From Saprospiraceae bacterium (lineage in GTDB: Bacteria > Bacteroidota > Bacteroidia > Chitinophagales > Saprospiraceae), in NCBI GenBank assembly GCA_016716185.1, contig JADJWV010000001.1, positions 62,001 to 126,000 on the forward strand: 64,000 nucleotides of DNA, read 5' to 3'. Of the stretch, positions 9,472 to 17,761 are shown piece after piece. The notes under the pieces are model-generated. The model saw only the letters and a list, made by a program, of their open reading frames with translations, was not told the origin of the DNA and made no database searches. Each line of letters begins with the position of its first letter. Positions within the stretch are counted from its first letter, which is position 1. A program made the position numbers and the translations under genes.

Positions 9472-9929
9472 GCAGAACCGGGGACGGTATTCATCTAAGA
9501 AGTAATTCTCCAGGTTTAAAAATACCCGCTTGATTAATGAGAGCAGTACGAACAACTGTTAGTTCATTTTAGAATATTCATAAAATGCATGATGAGCATC
9601 AGACGTTTCGACTTTTCGTCCTTTAGACATTTCGACCTTTCGTCCTTTCGACTTTTCGACGTTTCGACTTTTCGTCCTTTCGACCTTTCGACTTTTCGAC
9701 GTTTCGTCCTTTAGACGTTTCGACGTTTCGTCCTTTAGACGTTTCGTCCTTTAGATTATACTCTATACTCCTCCCGGCATTTAGGTGATGTATTTCTATT
9801 TCAGCAATTTCATGTCGGGACTCCATCATCTATCATCTATTCTCTATCATCTATCATCCAACATCTATCATCTATTCTTCTTCATCTATCATCCAACATC
9901 TATCATCCAACAACTATCTTTGTCCTCCC
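9472..9929. repeat. Repeat-filled intergenic region upstream of metH
   Basis: Three repeat types fill this gap. At about 9603-9760 a degenerate tandem array of 9-10-base units (TTTCGACTT, TTTCGTCCT, TTTAGACG) makes the plus strand strongly pyrimidine-rich. At about 9770-9822 there is a copy of the CCCGACAT/ATGTCGGG palindrome also found at 6602, 14168 and 14405. At about 9823-9912 there is a microsatellite of CATCTATC and CATCCAAC units running into the metH promoter element. An open frame on the minus strand across 9623-9829 is only a translation of the tandem array (repeated KGRNVE-like residues) and is not a gene. Confidence 0.8.
9915..9922 (+). promoter_or_regulatory. Candidate -7 promoter element of metH
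   Basis: TATCTTTG matches the Bacteroidota -7 consensus TAnnTTTG exactly. The A of the metH ATG is only 8 bases after its last base, so transcription starting here would give an almost leaderless mRNA. No TTG is seen at the -33 distance because the microsatellite occupies it. This is a sequence-match inference. Confidence 0.4.
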
Positions 9930-12900
9930 ATGAAAATACTTAAACAGCTCGAACACCTGGCTTCAGACCGCATTTTATTGCTGGACGGCGCCATGGGCAG
10001 TCTGATCCAGACTTTTCAACTGACTGAAAAGGATTTCAGGGGCGAACGATTTTCTGAACATCTGAGGGATGTGAAAGGAAATAATGATCTCCTCTCCATA
10101 ACCCGCCCGGACGTGATTAAAAAGATCCATTTGATGTATCTCGATGCAGGATCTGACATCATCGAAACAAATACGTTTAATGCCAACGCCATCTCCCAGG
10201 CTGATTACGGAATGGAATCCCTCTCGTATGAGATGAATTTTGAATCGGCCCGGGTTGCGAAAGAAGCCGTTCAGGAATACATGTTGAAATTTCCGGGTGC
10301 GCTCAGGTTTGTAGCCGGGGCATTGGGACCAACCAACCGAACCGCGAGTTTAAGTCCCGATGTAAACCGTCCGGGATTCCGCAATGCATATTTTGACGAT
10401 TTTGTAGAAGCTTATTACCAGCAAGCAAAAGGATTGATGGATGGTGGCGCAGATATTTTGCTGGTAGAGACCATTTTTGATACCTTAAATGCCAAAGCCG
10501 CACTTTATGCAATTGATCAGTTGTTTGAAGAAACAGGCAAGACTTTACCACTCATGGTTTCGGGGACCATCACCGATGCCAGCGGAAGAACATTATCGGG
10601 GCAAACTGTAGAAGCCTTTTATATTTCGGTTTCGCATCTTCCCATGTTTTCGATTGGTTTGAATTGTGCATTGGGAGCACGAGAAATGAGACCTCACCTC
10701 GAAGTGTTGAGTAAAATTGCAGATTGCAGAATCAGTGCTTATCCAAACGCCGGATTACCCAATGAACTGGGAGGCTACGATCAAACTGCTGAAGAAATGC
10801 AGGTACTCATCGCCGATTTTGCAAAAAGTGGATATGTAAATATCGTGGGAGGGTGTTGCGGAACTACCCCCGAACATATACGGAGTATGTCTCAGGCCAT
10901 ACACGGAATTCAACCGAGGAAAATACCCCATATCGAACCTTTGACAAGCTTATCTGGACTGGAGTCTATGGTATTCCGCCCCGACCTGAATTTTGTAAAT
11001 GTGGGTGAACGGACCAACGTGACGGGATCCAAACAATTTGCCAAGCTCATCCTACAGAAGAATTTTGATGAAGCACTTCAGGTTGCGAGACAACAAGTCG
11101 AAGCCGGAGCTCAGATTATCGACGTGAACATGGATGAAGCATTGCTCAATGGAGAAGAGGCCATGTCTGAATTTTTAAATTTACTCAGCTCCGAACCCGA
11201 TATCGTAAAGGTTCCGGTGATGATCGATTCTTCCAAATGGAAAGTGATTGAAGCCGGATTGAAATGTATCCAGGGAAAGTGTGTGGTCAACTCCATTTCA
11301 TTAAAGGAAGGCGAACAGGCATTTTTAGAGCAGGCCAGAAAAGTTCGGCGATATGGAGCAGCGGTTGTGGTGATGGCCTTCGATGAAAATGGACAAGCTG
11401 ATACCATCGGGCGTAAGTTTGAGATTTGCAAAAGAGCTTATGAGTTGCTCACTGAAAAATTACATTTTAAAGCAGAAGACATCATTTTCGATCCCAATAT
11501 TTTCGCCGTTGCAACGGGAATCGAAGAGCACAATGAATATGCCATTGCTTTTATAGAAGCTACGAAACTGATTAAGAAAAACCTACCGGGTGTCAAAGTC
11601 AGCGGAGGTGTCAGCAATCTTTCCTTTTCCTACCGGGGTAACGAAGTGGTGCGCCAGGCCATGCACACCGCTTTTTTGTACCACGCCATCCAGGCAGGAA
11701 TGGATATGGGTATTGTCAACGCCGGACAAATGGATGTGTACGACGAGATTCCACCCGAGTTACTGATGCGCGTGGAAGATGTATTGTTCAACAGAAGGCC
11801 GGATGCAACCGAAAGATTGACAGCGTATGCCGAACAGATAAAAAATAAAGGGAAAAAAGAAATTCAAAACGATGTACAGGAATGGAGAAAAGAAGCCGTC
11901 GAAGGCCGGCTCAGACATGCCCTGGTAAAAGGGATCACAGAATACATCCTGGAAGATGCGGAAGAAGCGCGTATTAAACTGGGCAGTCCGATCCGCGTAA
12001 TCGAGGGCCCATTGATGGATGGCATGAATGAAGTGGGAGACCTATTCGGCGCAGGTAAAATGTTTTTACCCCAGGTTGTAAAAAGTGCCCGGGTCATGAA
12101 ACAGGCTGTTGCATATCTCACCCCTTTTATGGAACAGGGTAAACATGCGGCTGCTCGTGCAAAAGGAAAAGTATTGCTTGCAACAGTCAAAGGCGATGTA
12201 CACGATATCGGAAAAAATATTGTAGGCGTAGTACTTGCCTGCAACAACTATGAAATCATCGATCTCGGAGTGATGGTTCCCTGTGAAAAAATATTGACTA
12301 ACGCTCGTTCGTTAGGTGTGGATATCATCGGCCTCAGTGGACTGATCACGCCTTCTTTGGATGAAATGGTCCATGTAGCTGAAGAAATGCAATTGGCGGG
12401 ATTTGATACGCCCCTGTTGATCGGGGGTGCGACCACATCCAAGTTGCACACGGCATTGCGCATTGAGCCCCGGTATAATCAACCAGTCGTGCATGTACTC
12501 GATGCCTCCAGGGCTGTCCATGTAGTAAGTCAGTTGCTGAGCGACGACCAGGAGCAGCGAGAGTTGTATTTGAAAAACATCCGGGATGATTACGAACGCA
12601 CACGCATTCAAAGATTGCAAAGACAACAGGCTAAAACATTGCTGGAATTTGACAGGGCACGAGAAAACCGGTGGACCTGCGATTGGGAAAATTACCAAGT
12701 CCCCAAACCGGTTCATTCCGGAATCCATGTTTTGGACAATATAGATTTAAATGTTCTTAAAAATTTTATCGACTGGACACCCTTTTTCCAAAGCTGGGAA
12801 CTTGCAGGTAAATATCCGGCGATTTTTGAGGACCCCATCGTTGGTACAGAAGCCAAACGTTTGTTTGACGATGCCAGTGCATTGCTCGATGAAATTATTG

Positions 12901-13613
12901 CGCTTCAAAAAATTCAGGCGAAAGCTGTCATTGGCATATTTCCAGCAGGATCGGTGAATGAAGACATCCATGTTTTTTCTCCGGTAGTTCCCAATTCAAA
13001 ATGTATGGTACTCCATCATTTAAGACAGCAGGTAAAAAAGACTGAAGGCCAGGCCAATCTTTGCCTTTCAGATTTTATCAAACCTTTGAACAAAGTTCCG
13101 GAGGATTTCATTGGCGCATTTGCGGTTTGTGCAGGATATGGGGTTGAAGAGCTGGTGGCTTATTATGAAAGCAAACACGATGATTATCACGCCATCCTTG
13201 TGAAAGCATTGGCAGACCGGCTTGCCGAGGCTGGTGCTGAATATTTACACCAACAGGTTCGCAAGGTGTATTGGGGATATGCCATTGGAGAACAACTTTC
13301 CAACGAAGAATTGATCTCCGAACAGTATACAGGTATCCGTCCTGCCCCTGGTTATCCGGCTTGTCCTGAACACACCGAAAAACTAAATTTATGGAAATTG
13401 CTGGATGTCGAAAAAAATATTGGTCTGACTCTGACGGAGAGTATGGCCATGTACCCAACAGCCGCCGTGAGTGGTTGGTATTTCGCACATCCGGAATCCA
13501 GATATTTTCCTGTCAGCGAAATTGCGGAAGACCAGTTTAAGAATTATGCAGAGCGAAAAGGATGGGATGTTAAAACGGCGCAAAAGTGGCTGGGGACATT
13601 GTGGCATAGTTGA
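9930..13613 (+). CDS. metH: Cobalamin-dependent methionine synthase
   Basis: A 1227-residue, full-length MetH, the same size as the classical enzyme. It transfers a methyl group from 5-methyltetrahydrofolate to homocysteine through cobalamin. Domains in order: homocysteine methyltransferase (1 to about 330) with the zinc ligands in GGCCGTTPEH; pterin-binding domain (about 350-610) starting FVNVGERTNVTGS; helical cap (about 640-740); Rossmann B12 domain with DVHDIGKN (cobalt-ligand His near 757) and later GLSGLITPSL; and the SAM-dependent reactivation domain (about 900-1227) with RPAPGYPACPEH and the motif SMAMYPTAAVSGWYF. No domain is missing and no frameshift is seen. There is no cobalamin or SAM riboswitch visible upstream. 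Confidence 0.98.
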   Translation: MKILKQLEHLASDRILLLDGAMGSLIQTFQLTEKDFRGERFSEHLRDVKGNNDLLSITRPDVIKKIHLMYLDAGSDIIETNTFNANAISQADYGMESLSYEMNFESARVAKEAVQEYMLKFPGALRFVAGALGPTNRTASLSPDVNRPGFRNAYFDDFVEAYYQQAKGLMDGGADILLVETIFDTLNAKAALYAIDQLFEETGKTLPLMVSGTITDASGRTLSGQTVEAFYISVSHLPMFSIGLNCALGAREMRPHLEVLSKIADCRISAYPNAGLPNELGGYDQTAEEMQVLIADFAKSGYVNIVGGCCGTTPEHIRSMSQAIHGIQPRKIPHIEPLTSLSGLESMVFRPDLNFVNVGERTNVTGSKQFAKLILQKNFDEALQVARQQVEAGAQIIDVNMDEALLNGEEAMSEFLNLLSSEPDIVKVPVMIDSSKWKVIEAGLKCIQGKCVVNSISLKEGEQAFLEQARKVRRYGAAVVVMAFDENGQADTIGRKFEICKRAYELLTEKLHFKAEDIIFDPNIFAVATGIEEHNEYAIAFIEATKLIKKNLPGVKVSGGVSNLSFSYRGNEVVRQAMHTAFLYHAIQAGMDMGIVNAGQMDVYDEIPPELLMRVEDVLFNRRPDATERLTAYAEQIKNKGKKEIQNDVQEWRKEAVEGRLRHALVKGITEYILEDAEEARIKLGSPIRVIEGPLMDGMNEVGDLFGAGKMFLPQVVKSARVMKQAVAYLTPFMEQGKHAAARAKGKVLLATVKGDVHDIGKNIVGVVLACNNYEIIDLGVMVPCEKILTNARSLGVDIIGLSGLITPSLDEMVHVAEEMQLAGFDTPLLIGGATTSKLHTALRIEPRYNQPVVHVLDASRAVHVVSQLLSDDQEQRELYLKNIRDDYERTRIQRLQRQQAKTLLEFDRARENRWTCDWENYQVPKPVHSGIHVLDNIDLNVLKNFIDWTPFFQSWELAGKYPAIFEDPIVGTEAKRLFDDASALLDEIIALQKIQAKAVIGIFPAGSVNEDIHVFSPVVPNSKCMVLHHLRQQVKKTEGQANLCLSDFIKPLNKVPEDFIGAFAVCAGYGVEELVAYYESKHDDYHAILVKALADRLAEAGAEYLHQQVRKVYWGYAIGEQLSNEELISEQYTGIRPAPGYPACPEHTEKLNLWKLLDVEKNIGLTLTESMAMYPTAAVSGWYFAHPESRYFPVSEIAEDQFKNYAERKGWDVKTAQKWLGTLWHS

Positions 13614-14041
13614 AGGATTATGGAGTAAGGATTATGGAGAATAGAGATTCTAAATCCAGCCCCGTAGGGGCGAAATATCAATAGAGCAAAGTGCAGAGTG
13701 ATTATTATGGAGCTTGAAGCTTAAAGCGAAAAGCTCAAAGCGATAAGCGTAAAGCGAGGAGCAATGGTTAATGCAGAATAGAAATTCCAGCCCCGTAGGG
13801 GCGAAATATCAATAGAGCAAAGTGCAGAATGATTATTATGGAGCTTGAAGCTTAAAGCGAAAAGCTCAAAGCGATAAGCGTAAAGCAAGGAGCATTGGAT
13901 AATGCAGAATAGAAATACCAGCCCCGTAGGGGCGAAATATCAATAGAGTAAAGTGCAGAGTGATTATTATGGAGCTTAAAGCGAAAAGCTCAAAGCGATA
14001 AGCGTAAAGCGAGGAGCAATGGATAATGCAGAATAGAAATT
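13614..14041 (+). repeat. 131-bp tandem repeat array downstream of metH
   Basis: The palindrome core GCCCCGTAGGGGC starts near 13656, 13787 and 13918, exactly 131 bases apart; the next unit is 124 bases. Each unit continues with AAATATCAATAGAGCAAAG, GTGCAGAGTGATTATTATGG and then AAGCTTAAAGCGAAAAGC-type blocks ending in GGAGCAATGGATAATGCAG. The copies are nearly identical. No gene is present; small open frames on the minus strand here are translations of the repeat. Confidence 0.85.
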
Positions 14042-14600
14042 CCAGCCCCATAGGGGTGACATATTAATAGAGAATGGAAATATCATAAATCCAGCCCCGT
14101 AGGGGCGACACATTAATAGAGAATGGAAATAACATAAATCCAGCCCCGTAGGGGTGACATATTAATAGAGAATTGTGTCCCGACTTGAAATTGCTGAAAT
14201 AGAAAAACATCACCTTTATGTCGGGAAGAAAATGGAGATTAACGTAAAGATTATAGGAACATTAATTTAACCAAAATCCAGCCCCGTAGGGGTGACATCT
14301 TAATAGGGAATGGAAATATCATAATTCCAGCCCCGTAGGGGCGACACATTAATAGAGAATGGAAATATCATAAATCCAGCCCCGTAGGGGTGACATCTTA
14401 ATAGAGAATTGTGTCCCGACATGAAATTGCTGAAATATAAAAACATCACCTTTATGTCGGGAAGAAAATGGAGATTAACGTAAAGATTATAGGAACATTA
14501 ATTTAACCAAATTCCAGCCCCGTAGGGGTGACATATTAATAGAGAATGGAAATATCATAAATCCAGCCCCGTAGGGGTGGAATGTCAATAAAGAATAGAT
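14042..14600 (+). repeat. 236-bp higher-order tandem repeat made of 49-bp palindrome units
   Basis: Copies of the CCAGCCCCGTAGGGGTGAC palindrome unit start at 14042, 14091, 14140, then 14278, 14327, 14376, then 14514 and 14562. The spacing is 49, 49, 138, repeated exactly, so the real period is 236 bases with two full units and part of a third. The 138-base step contains the second palindrome family (TCCCGACAT to ATGTCGGGA, about 14168-14226 and 14405-14463) and the linker GATTAACGTAAAGATTATAG. The copy at 14042 has A for G in the loop. Confidence 0.88.
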
Positions 14601-14834
14601 TATGGATAATAAAAGCAAAACTAACAATCGTTCGTTTTTTTAACATTTTGGCATTTCGACATCCCGATAAAATGTTCGTGATTATTCATTTTGTAAAAAC
14701 CTATTACATTTTATCGGGACGGCTTTTCGGCAATGAAATTAATTTACGATACTAAAATATCTGGCATTTTACGCTACAAGCCAAAATGATCATGATATTG
14801 GTATCTCATATATAATAATCCAAATAACAATTCT
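14601..14834. repeat. CCCGATAAAATG hairpin element, copy 1, in gap before DUF3109 gene
   Basis: An inverted repeat at 14662-14721 has arms TCCCGATAAAATG and CATTTTATCGGGA separated by about 34 bases. The interior (GTGATTATTCATTTT) is shared with the copy at 20811-20870, which is in the opposite orientation. The rest of the gap is AT-rich without a recognisable gene. Confidence 0.8.
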
Positions 14835-15452
14835 TCAGCCTTCAGTCTTTGGCCTTCCGATATCCGCCTTCAGTCCTGAATATTTCTCCTCATAAGCTGC
14901 TTCCAGTTGATTGTAAAATTCTTCTCCGAAGCGCCTGATCAGGGCAGATTTCACAAATCTGAATAAAGGCATTTTGTTTTCTTCACCAAACCGGCAGGCA
15001 GCCTTACAGATATCCCAGGTATCGTAATTGAGTGCTGTAAATCCGCGCTTTGGGTTTTCGTTTACCCGAACAGGATAAAGGTGACAGGAAATGGGTTTTT
15101 GAAAATCCGTTTTTCCATCTTTCCAGGCTTGTTCGATACCGCACTTGGCTATTCCTTTTTCATCGCGGATCATAAACACACAGGAACCATCGGGACGAAG
15201 TTGTGTCCCCCAGGACTGCATTTCGCGATAAAACTTGTACGGCCCCGATTTCTGAATGATTTCATATGCCGCAGGATCCAGGTAGTTCTTGAGATTTTTC
15301 CAGACGGAGGTGAGGACCGGCAATTCATCCTTAGACAGCGGTGCCCCAAAGTCGCCTTCGTAGCAACAGGCCCCTTTACAAGCATCGAGTTTGCAAACAA
15401 AATAGGATTCGAGCAGCTCATCGCTGATGAGTATGTCATCGATCATCAACAT
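14835..15452 (-). CDS. DUF3109 family protein with cysteine cluster
   Basis: A 205-residue protein of the DUF3109 family, common in Bacteroidota. It begins MLMIDDILISDELLESYFVC; the ATG at 15446 (MIDD) is equally possible. The signature FVCKLDACKGACCYEGDFGA near residues 18-40 carries four of the conserved cysteines, and further cysteines occur at GSCVF, AKCGIE, ISCHLYPVR and DICKAACRFG. The pattern suggests metal or iron-sulfur binding, like the YkgJ group, but the function is unknown. It is transcribed away from the citrate synthase gene. No signal peptide, so it is probably cytoplasmic. Confidence 0.88.
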   Translation of the reverse strand: MLMIDDILISDELLESYFVCKLDACKGACCYEGDFGAPLSKDELPVLTSVWKNLKNYLDPAAYEIIQKSGPYKFYREMQSWGTQLRPDGSCVFMIRDEKGIAKCGIEQAWKDGKTDFQKPISCHLYPVRVNENPKRGFTALNYDTWDICKAACRFGEENKMPLFRFVKSALIRRFGEEFYNQLEAAYEEKYSGLKADIGRPKTEG

Positions 15453-15546
15453 AGAAAGGAATTTACTTCAAAGGGATCCATAAAGGGCTGCAATTTATTG
15501 GCTTTCAGCTTGCTCATCAAAGTTATTGTTAAAATAATTGTTTTTA

Positions 15547-15576
15547 TTGGAGATCCCTGAAAACATTATACATTTG
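15547..15576 (+). promoter_or_regulatory. Bacteroidota-type promoter of the citrate synthase operon
   Basis: TTG at 15547-15549 and TACATTTG at 15569-15576 are separated by 19 bases, matching the -33/-7 architecture (TTTG, N19-21, TAnnTTTG). Transcription would start near 15583, about 30 bases before the ATG at 15612. A consensus match, not experimentally supported. Confidence 0.6.
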
Positions 15577-15611
15577 CGCTTTGTTTTTTGGAAGGAAAGT
15601 ACCTTAGGTTC

Positions 15612-16943
15612 ATGGATAAGTTAAAAGCCCGATTCAAAGAGCGTTTCAACGCCTCTGCCGAGCAGATTAAAGCCCTGGTAAAATCCCACGGGGATTTAGT
15701 TATCGATCAGGTGCAGATTGACCAAATATATGGAGGCATGAGAGGCATCCAAAGTATGGTTTGGGAAACTTCGTCTCTCGATGCACAGGAAGGAATTCGC
15801 TTCAGAGGTTACTCCATTCCGGAGTTGCGCAAATTATTGCCTAAAATTAATGGAGCTACAGAACCCTTACCGGAAGGATTATTCTGGCTTATGCTTACCG
15901 ATGAGATGCCTACAGAGGACGATGTAACCTGGTTGAGCCAGGAATGGTGCAAACGCGCTCACCTGACATCTGCAGATTACGAACTGCTCGACCATTTGGA
16001 TTCCGCTATTCATCCAATGACTCAATTCAGCATAGCCATCATGGCCATGCAATCGACCAGCCTTTTTGCAAAGGCTTATGAGAATGGAATTACCAAGCAT
16101 ACTTACTGGGAATATATGTATGAAGATTGCATGAACCTTATTGCAAAGCTTCCCCTTGTAGCTGCTTACGTTTACCGGAAAACTTTCTATAACGGAAATC
16201 ATATCCCTGCTGATCCTCAATTGGACTGGAGTGCAAATTTTGCACATATGCTTGGCAAAGATTCTCAGGAATTTAAAGATCTCATGCGATTGTACATGAC
16301 CATACATGCAGATCACGAAGGTGGAAACGCATCGGCGCATGCTGTTCACCTGGTGGGTTCGACCCTCAGCGATGCTTATCTGTCTCTGGCTGGTGGAATG
16401 AACGCACTTGCAGGACCCCTGCACGGACTAGCCAATCAGGAAGTCATGGACTGGATCTACGACATGATCAGAGATCTTGGCACGAACACGCCTACGAAAG
16501 AACAAATTTCAGAATACGTAAAATCAACTTTGGCCAACGGAATCGTCGTGCCTGGATACGGACATGCTGTTTTACGGAAACCCGATCCCAGGTTCCTGGC
16601 TCAAAAAGATTTTGCCCAGAAACACTGTCCGAATGATCCAATGGTCCAAATTGTTTGGCATGTTTTTGAAGTGGTCCCAGAAATTTTAGAAGGATTGGGT
16701 AAAGTTAAAAATCCCTGGCCAAATGTGGATGCACATTCCGGAGCCCTGCTCGAACATTATGGTCTAAAAGAACACAATTTCTATACAGTGATGTTTGGGG
16801 TATCCAGAGCACTGGGTGTATTGGCTCAACTCTGCTGGGACCGGGCCTACAACCTTCCGCTGGAAAGACCAAAATCACTTACCTCTGAGGAGATCCAGAC
16901 CTTTGTTGCCAGTCAAACAGTCAAAAACATAGTAAACGTATGA
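15612..16943 (+). CDS. gltA: Citrate synthase (eukaryotic-like type I)
   Basis: Condenses acetyl-CoA and oxaloacetate at the entry to the TCA cycle. The frame is open from a TTG at 15588, but the ATG at 15612 (MDKLKARFKERF) is chosen because it lies behind GGAAGGA and gives the usual N-terminus of the roughly 440-residue mitochondrial-like citrate synthases. The catalytic residues are visible: histidine in GPLHGLANQEV, histidine in PGYGHAVLRKPDPR and aspartate in PNVDAHSGALLEHYG. The family differs from the hexameric, NADH-regulated proteobacterial enzyme. The stop codon overlaps the gcvH start (ATGA), so the two are translationally coupled. Confidence 0.95.
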   Translation: MDKLKARFKERFNASAEQIKALVKSHGDLVIDQVQIDQIYGGMRGIQSMVWETSSLDAQEGIRFRGYSIPELRKLLPKINGATEPLPEGLFWLMLTDEMPTEDDVTWLSQEWCKRAHLTSADYELLDHLDSAIHPMTQFSIAIMAMQSTSLFAKAYENGITKHTYWEYMYEDCMNLIAKLPLVAAYVYRKTFYNGNHIPADPQLDWSANFAHMLGKDSQEFKDLMRLYMTIHADHEGGNASAHAVHLVGSTLSDAYLSLAGGMNALAGPLHGLANQEVMDWIYDMIRDLGTNTPTKEQISEYVKSTLANGIVVPGYGHAVLRKPDPRFLAQKDFAQKHCPNDPMVQIVWHVFEVVPEILEGLGKVKNPWPNVDAHSGALLEHYGLKEHNFYTVMFGVSRALGVLAQLCWDRAYNLPLERPKSLTSEEIQTFVASQTVKNIVNV

Positions 16944-17332
16944 ACTTTCCAGACCAACTGAAATACACAAAAGAACACGAATGGATTCTGGTGGAAGGCG
17001 ATCAGGCTACCATAGGAATTACTGAATTTGCTCAATCCGAATTAGGCGATATCGTTTATGTCGAAGTCGATACCGTCGGTGAGGAAATTGCCAAAGACGA
17101 AATTTTTGGCACCGTTGAAGCGGTCAAGACAACTTCAGATCTTTTCATGCCTGTTACCGCAAAAGTCCTCGAGTTTAATCCTGCCCTCGATGAGAAATCA
17201 GGCAATGATCCAACACTTATCAACTCAGATCCTTACGGAAATGGGTGGATCATCAAGGTAACTATTGTAAATCCATCTGAACTGGATGGGTTGCTGGATG
17301 CAGCTGCTTACAAAGAGCTGACCGGACATTAA
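16940..17332 (+). CDS. gcvH: Glycine cleavage system H protein
   Basis: A 130-residue lipoyl carrier protein that shuttles the aminomethyl group between the P, T and L proteins of glycine cleavage. It starts MNFPDQLKYTKEHEWI, has the lipoylation site Lys63 in GTVEAVKTTSDL, and continues with the conserved NPALDEKSGNDP and DPYGNGWIIKV. The ATG overlaps the citrate synthase stop by four bases. The other glycine cleavage genes are not in the window, and coupling of gcvH to citrate synthase is not the standard arrangement. Confidence 0.96.
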   Translation: MNFPDQLKYTKEHEWILVEGDQATIGITEFAQSELGDIVYVEVDTVGEEIAKDEIFGTVEAVKTTSDLFMPVTAKVLEFNPALDEKSGNDPTLINSDPYGNGWIIKVTIVNPSELDGLLDAAAYKELTGH

Positions 17333-17334
17333 TA

Positions 17335-17697
17335 ATGTTCGTTAAACCCGGAACTTACCGGAAACTGGGATACTTGATCACCGGTTGTATTTGTTTCGGT
17401 TCGCTAATACCGGGTAATACCCTTCCCCGTTTGAGTTGGGATCAATTAATTGGCATTGATAAAGTGCTCCATTTGTTGGCATATGGTTCTGCTAGCTATT
17501 GCTTTTTAAGCGCACAAATTCAAAAAACTTATTTTAGAATAGCGGCCTTCCTGTTTATGCTTGGGTTACTGTTGGAAGTTTTACAAAAATTGTTACCCGG
17601 CGGCAGGTACTTTGATTTAGGAGACTTGCTGGCCAATTTAGCTGGCATCTTATTATCTGTGGTTTACATCCATAGTCAATCCAAACGCATAACATAA
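17335..17697 (+). CDS. VanZ-like family membrane protein
   Basis: A 120-residue protein with about four membrane segments (near 12-28, 45-60, 67-85, 95-112). The VanZ-like pattern is visible: SLIPGNTLP after the first helix, DKVLHLLAYGSASYCF in the second, and DLGDLLANLAGIL in the last, with the conserved Asp/His pair. Family members include the teicoplanin-resistance protein VanZ, but most bacterial copies have no known role. It begins two bases after the gcvH stop, so it is the third gene of the gltA-gcvH operon. Confidence 0.87.
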   Translation: MFVKPGTYRKLGYLITGCICFGSLIPGNTLPRLSWDQLIGIDKVLHLLAYGSASYCFLSAQIQKTYFRIAAFLFMLGLLLEVLQKLLPGGRYFDLGDLLANLAGILLSVVYIHSQSKRIT

Positions 17698-17761
17698 GAA
17701 TAGCGGTTTACTCCATTGAATTCTTATTCAGCTTTTAGTACTTTGCAGTTTCTTAAATCAT

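Noticed and set aside
9623..9829. 68-codon minus-strand open frame
   Set aside because: Its protein is a repetitive translation of the tandem array and has no gene-like features.
9472..9929. Cobalamin or SAM riboswitch upstream of metH
   Set aside because: No conserved riboswitch core is visible; the region is made of repeats and the promoter element lies too close to the start codon.
13656..14600. Possible CRISPR array
   Set aside because: The spacings are 49, 131 or 236 bases and the sequences between palindromes are themselves repeats, not unique spacers; no cas gene is present.
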